Assembly: GCF_900128945.1 (NCBI RefSeq)
Contig: NZ_FQUD01000003.1
Location: 186,001-250,000 of the forward strand
Direction of reading: 5' to 3'
DNA length: 64,000 nucleotides
Source of the DNA: Chryseobacterium sp. OV279
GTDB taxonomy: Bacteria > Bacteroidota > Bacteroidia > Flavobacteriales > Weeksellaceae
The number at the start of each line of letters is the position of its first letter. The first letter of the stretch is position 1. A program made the translations under genes and the position numbers. Positions 25,020 through 33,546 of the stretch are shown one piece after another. The notes under the pieces are model-generated. The model made no database searches and had not been told where the DNA came from. It saw only the letters and a list, made by a program, of their open reading frames with translations.

Positions 25020-25206
25020 GTTAGTACTAACAGTGACGAGCAGGAATGGCTTAGAAGAAAATCAGTTCGGCGAATAATGGAGATCTCACCTGCTACACTT
25101 CAAAACATCCGCACAGCAGGCAAAATCCGTTTCAGAAAAAGTGATGGGATCGGATTATTACAGCAGAGCTGATTTATTAAAATTATTCGAAGATGAAAGC
25201 AAATAA
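25020..25206 (+). pseudogene. Decayed HTH_17 (excisionase-like) gene
   Basis: Translation from 25020 gives EQEWLRRKSVRRIMEISPAT then LQNIRTAGKIRFRK; after an extra A in an A-run near 25136-25140 the +1 frame continues VMGSDYYSRADLLKLFEDES and ends at TAA 25204-25206. Joined, this is the compact HTH_17 domain seen intact at 7506. No start codon remains in frame (an ATG at 24994 is in another frame). The rest of 24822-25695 shows no convincing gene; a short frame near 25540 that looks like a signal peptide ends at once. Confidence 0.6.
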
Positions 25207-25695
25207 TTCAAAGCAGTGGCAAATAAACATATCTGATGATATCACATTTTCTTTTTGGGCTCTTTAAAGAGAATGTTGGCCCATAACTATTTTCTAGCAT
25301 AATTCAACAATTTTTAAATGTTAGTAATATCGAATTAATGCTCTCTAAAGCCAAATTGTTAACTTATTTAATCATTTGTTTTACAATTATTTAGATCTGA
25401 ATCTGTGGAAGTTTTTTTTGAAATAAAAAAGTGTCATGAAATTGCCACATTGTTTTTGAGTGTTTTTGAAGCATTTTTTGAGTTGTACTCTTACTGCATG
25501 GTTTCTCGGTTAACCCTTACAATCGTAAAACATTCTATGACAGTAATGAAATCAGTTATCTTGGCTATCCTTCTTTTCAGCTTTAGCACAGGATGTTTTA
25601 AAACAGCCCTATATCTAATTTTTTGAAAAGATTATAGGTAATATCTCACTAACAGTGTAAATGGCAGGACATTTCCTTAAAAAACACAGTGAAAT

Positions 25696-28482
25696 TTAAT
25701 CCTTGATAATCTTTATACATTCTCCATCAATACACAGCAAATAAACACTTTTTTCGAGTGCCTGCATATTTAGATTTAAATTGCCTTTACCTTTTGTAAC
25801 AGTAATTTTTGATGTAATATCACGGCCTGCCATATTCAATATTTTAATATTTTCAGTATTCCCTTTCTTTAAAGTAATATACAGATTTTCTTTGACAGGG
25901 TTCGGATAAACAGTAAAGGTTTCCGGATTTTTCACGGTTTCCATATCCTGGATTTTTAAAAATGTTTCCGGAACAAGGCTTGTCTGAATAGTGTTTCCGT
26001 TGATAGTATTAAAAGTCACTTCCGTTTTATTTCCTGTTATTAAAGTTGTAATATTATTCATCGGATTTTCCAGCTTCCACTTTCCTGTCAGTGTCAGTTT
26101 TACAGGATTTACCTGAGGTACACGGTAGAGACGGGAAGCTGTTCCTGTGACCTGTGAATAGGTATAGGACTCATTATCATTCAAAAGACCCAGATTAGGA
26201 TTGGTAAGGCTCACTTTAAGCCTATTTCCGGCGTTAGTACTCTGGGTCATCACAACAGACGGTTTATCCACAGAAACTACTACATCTGACTGGAAAACAG
26301 ATGCTGCATCAAAAATCACATAATTATAGATCTGATCCTGTACAAATTTAACAACATGTGCCTGGTTATTCTGTTGGATAACGTCGAAATAATCTGCCAG
26401 ATGATCTGCAAAATCCTGTGTTCCGGCAGTTCCTCCCTGAAGCATAATTCCATAACGATATCTACCCGAAGCAGTTGCTGTTCCGTGATCTATATAAGCT
26501 GTTGCGTAGTTCCCTTGTGTGCCTGCTGTATTGGACTGATTGCTCGACTGCTGGGCACTTCTTTTGATCACCACTGAACCGGTATAGGATCCGGAAGGAA
26601 TAACAAAACCATTACCCACAGCATCTGTAGCCCATATACTTCCTGTGTTTTGTGAAAAATTTACATTTAGTCCCGTGTGAGTTGTACCATTGATGACTGT
26701 GGCAGTAGAGGCATCAGGCAGTCCGGTCTGGAAAACAGTGGTATGTACTGGGCGTGTTCCTCCGGTGTCTTTAATATCAGAACCTAAGCTTAACGCTTTA
26801 TCTTTGAAGAAAAATACGGTCTTTAAGGCAGTCATTCCCGTGGCAGAATTGATATCCTTATAATCCATCGCAAAAACTCCATTATCATCCAGAGAAGCGT
26901 GGGCAAGAAAATTTCGGCCATTAAATTCTCTGCTGGCTCCTGATGTAAGCTCGTTCATGGGAACAAATGCAGCAGTAACTCCCGGTATATGCGTCCAGTC
27001 CCAGCCGTCATCTGTCAGTCCACCCTGAGCATTCGCGACTCCCAAACCATTGGAAAGGCGTGTTTTGGGAGAACCTGCAGATAAAATTTCCATGGCCCCG
27101 GCTGAAGTATATCTTCCAAAAAGATTCTCTGATGCACTGTTTTCATAATGCCAGATATGTTTACTGGTTCCTTTTACAGAAATCTGATAACCATTATACT
27201 TATGGATACTCAATCCGCCATAAGGAAGTCCAAAATGTCCTTGTGTAATGGGAACATCAGGAGTGAGTGTCGTATTGATATTGACCGCAATCTGTCCAGC
27301 CATGACGGGATTTTTAACACTTAGATTCCTGCTAAATCCCGACTGAGGCATCGTATAGATTCTTTTAAAAAACTTTCCGGCATCGGCATTAGCAACAGGA
27401 TCTGCTGCATATAATAAGGCAAATGCATATCGGTAGTCCAACAGAGGGGTTGTAGAATTAGGAAATCGTCCGGCCAGCCCTCGTGGCATTTCAAAATCTG
27501 CACTGAATTTCTGATAAGCCATCAAAGCTTTTTTCAGATGAGTCTGAGAAACGGGCTTCAATTCATAGGCAGAACCTTTAAGAATATAGTTCATGATCGC
27601 CATAGAAAAAAGGGCATCTCCACCATAACTGTTGGCATAAGCACCTCTGTGGTGATAAGTGGTAAAGTCTGGTTTTATAAAATCTGCCCATCCGTTTCCA
27701 ATCAAAAGGGCATTATCGGTGAAATTAATAAGAAACTCCATATTTGCCAATTTATCAGTATCAGTATCTTCCTGTCCCAGAACGTAGCATAAACGGGTTT
27801 CTATCAATGCTCTCACGACATCGGTATTAAAACCAGGGTTTGTAAAATGAAAGTTTGGATTATCCGGATCCAAAAAAGAAGTGAGATTACCCAGAACACC
27901 CATATGGTGAGAAAATTCTCCAGTCTGCGCTAATTCTTCTTTCATTAAAAGAACACAGGCGGCATAGGTAAAACATCGCAGCCCGAAACCAGAATTATTG
28001 ATATTAACCGTTTCCTGCGAGGCATTTAAACTAAAATTAAAATCGGTGGTACTGTTGATCCCTTTGTCTTTTATGTATTTGAAAACCTTTAAAATCAAGT
28101 TCTTCAGGGCAGTGCTGTGGTATTTTGGATTTGAAGGCAGCCCGTTGATTACAGGCCCTTTTAAATGGTAGGCCATTACAAGATAAAACAAGTGATTGTT
28201 GACCAATGTTACCATTGCTCCATTATCAGTTCCATTAGTCATATTCCAGGCAGATTCGGGAGCATTAAAATTATAATTATTTACCACATTGGTTTCAGCT
28301 GTATTCCCAAATAGGATATATCTGTCGTATAAGCCTTTTACGCTTGAGTTAGAATACGTAGTGATCGTGTTATCTGTAAGCCAGCTGATATATTTAGTCT
28401 TTATATTATTCACTTCATGAAGTTGCCCATTCAAAAACGAAAAAGAAAGCAGTATACACGAAAATAAAACAGATTTCAACAT
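25696..28482 (-). CDS. Polysaccharide lyase family 8 (chondroitin/hyaluronate lyase type), T9SS-exported
   Basis: 928 residues from the ATG at 28482, chosen because it opens a signal peptide (MLKSVLFSCILLSFSFLNG) and lies 22 nt after a perfect -7 box. An alpha/alpha-toroid N-terminal half contains NNSGFGLRCF and FTTYHHRGAYANSYGG, with the His and Tyr expected of PL8 catalysis; a super-sandwich beta half follows; the end (FTVYPNPVKENLYI...VYLLCIDG) is a type IX secretion sorting tail. The enzyme cuts uronic-acid polysaccharides such as chondroitin or hyaluronan by elimination. It stands alone without a SusCD pair or sulfatase. Confidence 0.88.
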   Translation of the reverse strand: MLKSVLFSCILLSFSFLNGQLHEVNNIKTKYISWLTDNTITTYSNSSVKGLYDRYILFGNTAETNVVNNYNFNAPESAWNMTNGTDNGAMVTLVNNHLFYLVMAYHLKGPVINGLPSNPKYHSTALKNLILKVFKYIKDKGINSTTDFNFSLNASQETVNINNSGFGLRCFTYAACVLLMKEELAQTGEFSHHMGVLGNLTSFLDPDNPNFHFTNPGFNTDVVRALIETRLCYVLGQEDTDTDKLANMEFLINFTDNALLIGNGWADFIKPDFTTYHHRGAYANSYGGDALFSMAIMNYILKGSAYELKPVSQTHLKKALMAYQKFSADFEMPRGLAGRFPNSTTPLLDYRYAFALLYAADPVANADAGKFFKRIYTMPQSGFSRNLSVKNPVMAGQIAVNINTTLTPDVPITQGHFGLPYGGLSIHKYNGYQISVKGTSKHIWHYENSASENLFGRYTSAGAMEILSAGSPKTRLSNGLGVANAQGGLTDDGWDWTHIPGVTAAFVPMNELTSGASREFNGRNFLAHASLDDNGVFAMDYKDINSATGMTALKTVFFFKDKALSLGSDIKDTGGTRPVHTTVFQTGLPDASTATVINGTTHTGLNVNFSQNTGSIWATDAVGNGFVIPSGSYTGSVVIKRSAQQSSNQSNTAGTQGNYATAYIDHGTATASGRYRYGIMLQGGTAGTQDFADHLADYFDVIQQNNQAHVVKFVQDQIYNYVIFDAASVFQSDVVVSVDKPSVVMTQSTNAGNRLKVSLTNPNLGLLNDNESYTYSQVTGTASRLYRVPQVNPVKLTLTGKWKLENPMNNITTLITGNKTEVTFNTINGNTIQTSLVPETFLKIQDMETVKNPETFTVYPNPVKENLYITLKKGNTENIKILNMAGRDITSKITVTKGKGNLNLNMQALEKSVYLLCIDGECIKIIKD

Positions 28483-28504
28483 ATATTGAGTATTATAGTT
28501 TAAA

Positions 28505-28512
28505 CAAAGATA
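28505..28512 (-). promoter_or_regulatory. -7 promoter box of the PL8 lyase gene
   Basis: TATCTTTG on the minus strand matches TAnnTTTG; it lies between the two possible start codons and therefore supports the start at 28482 over the one at 28575. Confidence 0.45.
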
Positions 28513-28745
28513 TATTTTAATGATAATTAAAAAAAAATTGTATTTAACATACAAGCAAGTTGGCCTACTATTCAATTTTAAAATTTTGTGTCGGCTCTCG
28601 AAACGGAATATAAATTTTTATGTCTTCAAAAGGAAATGGACTTTCTCTTAGGGAGTATTTGTTAGTTTAAAGTTATAATAAAAGTTGATTTCCATAAAAA
28701 ATTTCTGAGCTTTGAGACTCAAAAATTTTCCAGAACAACTTTTTT

Positions 28746-29701
28746 TTAGCGTTTTATTATTTCTTTAAAGTAATTCCGTTTTCTGAGTTGCAGTGTTTTC
28801 CCTTTTATTTTCCTGCGTTCCCGGAGTATTTCATCGCTTCTTCCAAAATATACATCAGCAGGAGTTAGATTTTGCAGAGACTCATGATACCGCTGATTAT
28901 TATAACGGTTTACAAATTCCTCCAGTGCTTTTTCCAATTCTTCAGGGCTGTAATAAAAATGAAGTTTTACCAAATTTTTCATCGTTCGGTTGTACCGCTC
29001 GATCTTTCCCTGGGTCTGCGGATGAGCAGGTTTTCCATGAAGCTGATTGATTTGATACTTTTTCAGCAGATAGTCTTTCAATTCAGAAGATACGTAGCAG
29101 GAGAAATTATCAGATAAAAGTTTAGGAATCTGTCCTTTTTTAAGCCCTGACTTTATTACAGCTGAATCTACCGTTCTTTTTACATCATTCACTTTCATGT
29201 TTCTACAGAGTTAGTGGTGAACAATATAACGGCTGTAATCATCTAGAATGGTATAATCTTAAAATAAGTGAAATCTGTTTGCCACATCTCATGTACAAAA
29301 TTGGTCTTATCTTTACATTCATCAGCAGCTGAGAGCAGGATATGAGAGGGAGCAGTGATCAGACCCCGTTTTTTCAAAATTCTGTACACGCTTGATTCTG
29401 AAATAAAAACACCCTTTTCATCAGTCATTTTGTAGGCCCGTTCCCGACTGGAAAGTCCGGGATGTTCCAATGCGATCTCTACCACAAGGTTTTTTTGTTT
29501 CTCAGGAATGCTGTTCCATTATTTTCTGTTAAAAGAAGGGGAGGAAAAAAATCCTTCATATCCTTTTTTCAGATACAGATTGTACCAATTGTAAAAGGTG
29601 CTCCTATGGATGCCGAGTTCCCTCAAAGTCTTATTAACACCTATTTCACTGCGCGTAACGAGTTCTATCATCTCTAATTTTTCACCGGCGGATAACCTCA
29701 T
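28746..29701 (-). pseudogene. IS3-type transposase orfB, broken
   Basis: Three frames in order: residues starting MRLSAGEKLEMIELV (29701-29519), MVEIALEHPGLSSRERAY (29485-29243) and MKVNDVKRTVDSAV (29198-28746). The DDE residues are all present in pieces: Asp in MWQTDFTYF, Asp in LLSDNFSCY, Glu in QGKIERYNR. Around 29200-29245 the stretch that should read after DFTYFKI lacks about eight codons, then continues in another frame as YTILDDYSRYIVHH and hits a stop. Also a stop separates the first two pieces after SFNRK. Confidence 0.8.
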
Positions 29702-29708
29702 ATATCTT

Positions 29709-30075
29709 CTATATTTCTGGGTTAGTCCAACATGTCCAAGCTTTTTTTACAATATCATACCGTAAAACGAGATCTGCAACCATTTCCTTAAGCTTCTTAT
29801 TTTCTTCACGAAGCTGGCTGACCTCATCAGAAGTAGCCTCACGAACCACATCTCCGGAAAGGCGTTTCTTACCGGCTTCAAGAAATTCTTTGTTCCATTT
29901 GTAAAATGTGGATTCCTGAATGCCATGCTTACGACACAGCTCTGCTACAGAGGTCTCTGCACGAAGGGCTTCCATTACAATGAGGATCTTTTGGTCGGCA
30001 GTGAAGATTCTTCTGGTTTTTTCTCCTGATCTCTTTAATGTAGGTTTCAGGAGTTGGTTTTTTCCTGGTGTTCAT
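29709..30075 (-). pseudogene. IS3-type transposase orfA, start-proximal frameshift
   Basis: The intact part (from 29975) codes for an HTH plus coiled coil (VAELCRKHGIQESTFYKWNK ... QLREENKKLKEMVADLVL). Upstream codons KPTLKRSGEKTRRIFTADQ are in the same frame, but the only good ATG (30075) is one frame off, so a base was lost near the start. Ends 8 nt before orfB. Confidence 0.7.
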
Positions 30076-30266
30076 AATATCAAATTTAAAAATTAATCTC
30101 TTATGAAAAACTCCTTAAGTGAGAGCCTAAATCAGTACACTTTTTGCTGACGATTTACAGATATGTAAACTACATTTTAGCAAACATTTCGACTCATAAG
30201 ATGTGTGAAAATCCTTTTAGTGAAACACTGAGTTTCCGCCAATTTGAATTTCAACTTAGCATTTAA

Positions 30267-30298
30267 TTTGCCTAAATATCTGATATGTCATATCTTTG
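30267..30298 (+). promoter_or_regulatory. Orphan promoter of full Bacteroidota consensus
   Basis: TTTG (30267-30270), 20 nt, TATCTTTG (30291-30298): both boxes exact and correctly spaced. No convincing gene follows before the tRNA fragment and terminator at 30595-30656. A doublet GTCCCCgattTGTCCCC lies about 30 nt after the predicted start. Confidence 0.6.
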
Positions 30299-30594
30299 AA
30301 TAGACTAATCGAGGTTTGTGCACAGTAGTCCCCGATTTGTCCCCTATATTGCTAAAAGTATTGATAATAAAAGAGTTTCAGTTTCTGAGTGGGAAAGTTA
30401 AATTTGGTTTTAAATATTGTTGAATATGTTTTATATTTACAGCTAAAAATTAAAGCGTTCTTTGGTTCAAGTTGTAAGAATTTTGCAGAAATAATATATT
30501 TTGTTATCTGGGTCTATGTTATAAAAATTGTGGCAATTTCATGGCACTTTAAGATTCATTTAATAAAAATAGCTTAAATAGGGCATTTACAAGA

Positions 30595-30618
30595 GGGGTT
30601 CGAATCCCTCTCTCTCCG
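30595..30618 (+). other. 3' fragment of a tRNA-Ser gene, probable attachment site
   Basis: The sequence GGGGTTCGAATCCC plus TCTCTCCG gives the T-arm, the 3' acceptor strand and discriminator G of a tRNA whose 5' strand would be GGAGAGA, as in tRNA-Ser. Nothing upstream of 30595 continues the tRNA (no D-arm, anticodon or variable arm). A native-looking terminator follows at once. This is what an integrated element leaves at its far end after insertion in the 3' part of a tRNA gene. The complete tRNA-Ser would be expected left of the window. Confidence 0.75.
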
Positions 30619-30620
30619 CT

Positions 30621-30656
30621 AAGAGGGGTTTCTTCAAGAAGCCCCTCTTTTTTTTT
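30621..30656 (+). terminator. Terminator downstream of the tRNA-Ser fragment
   Basis: AAGAGGGGTTTCT pairs with AGAAGCCCCTCTT (one T-G pair) around a TCA loop, followed by a run of Ts. Strong Rho-independent form, presumably the original tRNA terminator. Confidence 0.85.
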
Positions 30657-30947
30657 GTCTAAAATAAGCAATCCTTTTTGGGCAATGTTTCAAACTTAGA
30701 GATTTGATAATTTTCACAGCTAATAAGCTGAATATCAATTAAAATAAAAACTTTAAATTTATAATTTAAGAGCAGGTTATCCTGCTCTTGTTTATTTTAG
30801 CGGATAAAAAACATCCTAAATGACTGAGGATCATTCTTAGTGTATCAAAGTTCGTGATACGGGGATTTGCAAAAACTGCAGTTCAGGAAATATACAAACA
30901 AAAATCTTTTTCGTAACCCATGACATACAGTTGTCACAATCTTGTTT

Positions 30948-30955
30948 TAGTTTTG
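30948..30955 (+). promoter_or_regulatory. -7 promoter box before the DUF1801 gene
   Basis: TAGTTTTG fits TAnnTTTG and is 26 nt before the ATG at 30982. No TTTG at the standard -33 distance. The remainder of 30657-30947 holds no gene. Confidence 0.4.
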
Positions 30956-30981
30956 TAGTGTAATAGGCAAAAATCGTCAAA

Positions 30982-31353
30982 ATGAACGTATTAGAAAACT
31001 ACTATGAACAACACGAAGAGCCAACAAAAAGTTGTCTGCTGGCTCTTCGTGCTATTATTTTAAATCAAGATAAGGATATTGCTGCGGCATGGAAATACGG
31101 TATGCCGTTTTTTTGTTACAAAGGGAAAATGTTCTGTTATTTATGGGTGCACAAAAAATATAAACAGCCTTATATTGGTATTGTTGAAGGTAAACATTTT
31201 AGCGAGCCGTTTCTTTTGCAGGAAGATCGCTCCCGAATGAAAATCATGCTTTTTGATGCAAACGAAGATCTGCCTATTCAGAAAATTGAAGCTATTTTAC
31301 AGAAAGCGGTTGATCTTTATAAAACAGGAGTTGTACAACTAAAAACAGGCTAA
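30982..31353 (+). CDS. DUF1801 (YdhG-like) domain protein
   Basis: 123 residues covering a single DUF1801 domain: AAWKYGMPFFCYKGKMFCYL and a conserved KKYKQPYIGIVEG segment. The fold is small alpha/beta; function unknown, with members often near stress genes. Single-gene unit with its own promoter, first gene right of the tRNA fragment. Confidence 0.85.
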   Translation: MNVLENYYEQHEEPTKSCLLALRAIILNQDKDIAAAWKYGMPFFCYKGKMFCYLWVHKKYKQPYIGIVEGKHFSEPFLLQEDRSRMKIMLFDANEDLPIQKIEAILQKAVDLYKTGVVQLKTG

Positions 31354-31518
31354 TAAAAAAGGTTAATATACACTGTACAGACCGTTTTGTTTTCAAAAAG
31401 AAATTATCTTAAACAAGACCAAATCTATTGAAAATGAACAGTCTGTAGAAAACCACTCCAATAACAGGTTAAAATAAAACTAATATATTAGCAACTATAA
31501 AATCTTTAAATAACGAAT

Positions 31519-32133
31519 ATGAAAACAAGGATATTTTTAGCTGGTTTGGTTACGGCCTTTATCATTGCTGCATGCAGCGAGAATAAAAGAAACGCGTCTG
31601 AAGTGCCTGCAGGAGACACTGTAAAAACAACCTTAGATCCTGCTCCGAAAACTAATAAGTTCAATCTTGAAAATGTTCCTGTTTCTGATAAAGAACTGGG
31701 TAGTTTTCCTTACATAGTCTTACCACAGGGCTATGCCAATGTCAGTCAAAACCCGATATCAGATATGGACAAAGCTTACTTTTGGTCCGGAGATCATTTC
31801 GAGCAGCCTGAAGGAAAAGTATTTTTCAGCAGGGTAAAAGCTGAAGAAGGCAAAGTTTTTTCAGAATCCGAATTGCTTAAAGGTTTAGGCGAGTCGATTG
31901 CTTCCCTTGGAGGCGTGAAAATCAGCGAAGGAAAAATTCCTGCAGATATTGCTGATGGAATTGATGAGGGTAATAAGGTAAAGTATGTAAGTGGATATGG
32001 TTTTATCGGATATGCTGTTACTACAACATATCTGATCCGCCGCAGCGATAGAAATATCTGGATACAGATGACACCTACCGATGATGGTGCTTCAATAGGA
32101 TGGATGATTCTAGAGACAAAGCCGCAGAATTGA
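31519..32133 (+). CDS. Lipoprotein of unknown function
   Basis: 204 residues with a lipobox (FIIAACSENK, Cys about 19), a low-complexity linker, and a compact domain (about 55-200) with SFPYIVLPQGY near its start. That segment resembles the N-terminal part of some OmpA-like lipoproteins of Flavobacteriia, but no OmpA domain follows. Probably anchored in the periplasm or cell surface. No operon partner. Confidence 0.65.
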   Translation: MKTRIFLAGLVTAFIIAACSENKRNASEVPAGDTVKTTLDPAPKTNKFNLENVPVSDKELGSFPYIVLPQGYANVSQNPISDMDKAYFWSGDHFEQPEGKVFFSRVKAEEGKVFSESELLKGLGESIASLGGVKISEGKIPADIADGIDEGNKVKYVSGYGFIGYAVTTTYLIRRSDRNIWIQMTPTDDGASIGWMILETKPQN

Positions 32134-32339
32134 GTTGAAGGGCTCAATAGAAATGGGGCTGCCATTCTATAGCTTTATATACTTTGCGGAAGATGGAACC
32201 TTTGTAACATGAAATTTTGTCCTTTCGAAAACTGCGCAGAGTCCAGTAGTTCTTAAATGCGCAAAATGGAAATAAAAAATGGATCAATTTCAAAACTTGG
32301 GGACCATACAAAACATTTTAACCAACAAATCCTGTATCA

Positions 32340-32640
32340 AATCATACATGATCGTTTTAAGAACTCCCGCTGCAAACAGTAACGGTTACCCGAGTATGTG
32401 CTCTTCCTTCAGATAAAAGGCCTCTAGCCGGAGCTTTTCCATTAGTTCGTTTCTTACCTTATTATTTTCTGGTCTTACCACTTATATAGGCTTCGTCAAT
32501 TTGTGTTTTGCTTCCGAATTCCACAGGAATTTTGTTCCTGAAGCTATGCCTGATTCAGTTCAGCATAAACCAAGCCGTTTTGGAAAATCCTGAAAGACTC
32601 TACAACCTTGACCAATTTACGACCATACTATAGTCATCTT
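32340..32640 (-). pseudogene. IS1595/ISXO2-type transposase remnant
   Basis: Minus-strand translation gives KTAWFMLN*IRHSFRNK, then VEFGSKTQIDEAYISGKTRK, and GKKRTNGKAPARGLLSEGRA, in the order and spacing of ISXO2-like transposases (QKTAWFMLHRIR ... EVDEAYIGGK...). Stops and at least one frameshift interrupt it, and both ends of the gene are missing. The rest of 32134-32787 shows nothing else. Confidence 0.75.
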
Positions 32641-32787
32641 CTTTTCAACAGGTCTCAATCAAATAATTCGGAAATTAGTAAAAGTAATTTTTCCGATCGG
32701 TAAATATTTTTTGAAAAAGAATGTAATTTTATTGTTTATCAATAAATATTTGCTATTTTTACAATGTTGAATTAAATTTTTAAAATC

Positions 32788-33324
32788 ATGTATAAAACAA
32801 ACACCTTCATATTTAAGGGCTTGCACATTTTGGCTTGGATCATTTTTGTAGCCTTGTGCATAGAAGCAGGAGGCTTAATAGTAAATTTCTTTTTCAGCCT
32901 GTATAAGCCCGGATTTATCCAAAATCTTTATCAAAAGTTGGATATAACTGAGATGTATAAAGACAGTAAATCAGCCTTTTTCGTTATCTACAGTTTTATC
33001 ATATTCATTTCAGTTTTAAAAGCCTACCTGTTTTACATAGTCATCAGGCTAATGCACAAAATGGATTTGTCAAAACCTTTCAACACTTTTGTTGCAAAGC
33101 ATATCTCGCTAATCAGTTATTGCACGATATTGATTGGGTTGGTAAGCTACATTGCAAGGCAGGTAACGGACGGTGTAGTGCATCAAAGAATGGTTGCTGA
33201 CAACCTGAATAAATTTTGGGAAGACAGTCAGGCATTTGTTTTAATGGGAGCGGTGATTTATATTATTGCAACCATTTTCAAAAAAGGAGTTGAGATTCAA
33301 AATGAAAACGATTTAACTGTATAA
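32788..33324 (+). CDS. DUF2975 membrane protein
   Basis: 178 residues with four membrane segments (about 10-35, 65-90, 105-130, 150-172), fitting the DUF2975 family. In many bacteria it is paired with a small XRE regulator exactly as here; the regulator starts 3 nt after this stop. Role unknown; possibly a membrane sensor that controls the regulator. Confidence 0.85.
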   Translation: MYKTNTFIFKGLHILAWIIFVALCIEAGGLIVNFFFSLYKPGFIQNLYQKLDITEMYKDSKSAFFVIYSFIIFISVLKAYLFYIVIRLMHKMDLSKPFNTFVAKHISLISYCTILIGLVSYIARQVTDGVVHQRMVADNLNKFWEDSQAFVLMGAVIYIIATIFKKGVEIQNENDLTV

Positions 33325-33327
33325 ACT

Positions 33328-33537
33328 ATGCCGATTATTGTAAACTTAGATGTAATGATGGCAAAGCGTAAAATATCGCTTAACGAGCTATCAGAAAAAG
33401 TAGAGCTAACGCTTTCCAACCTTTCCATTTTAAAAACGGGAAAAGCAAAAGCTATACGGTTTAGTACTTTAGAAGCTATTTGTAAGGCTTTAAATTGCCA
33501 ACCCGCTGATATTCTTGAATTTGTAGATGAAACATAA
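33328..33537 (+). CDS. XRE/Cro-type HTH regulator (YozG-like)
   Basis: 69 residues, only an HTH domain: MAKRKISLNELSEKVELTLS ... LEAICKALNCQPADILEFV. The pair DUF2975 plus small Cro-like regulator is widespread. Start ATG at 33328, 3 nt after the DUF2975 stop, and 9 nt before the esterase gene, so all three are one operon. Confidence 0.88.
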   Translation: MPIIVNLDVMMAKRKISLNELSEKVELTLSNLSILKTGKAKAIRFSTLEAICKALNCQPADILEFVDET

Positions 33538-33546
33538 AAATAATTT

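Larger units (their letters stand above)
28746..30075 (-). mobile_element. Defective IS3-type insertion sequence
   Basis: Two broken transposase genes in the orfA/orfB order on the minus strand. Terminal inverted repeats could not be identified, so the limits given are those of the coding remains. The element carries at least a start-proximal frameshift in orfA, an early stop in orfB, a small internal deletion, and a later stop, so it cannot make transposase. It sits between the PL8 gene and a tRNA-Ser fragment. Confidence 0.8.

Noticed and set aside
31794-32165. 123-codon minus-strand frame over the lipoprotein gene
   Set aside because: The plus-strand gene has a lipoprotein signal and ordinary codon use; the minus frame is a shadow.
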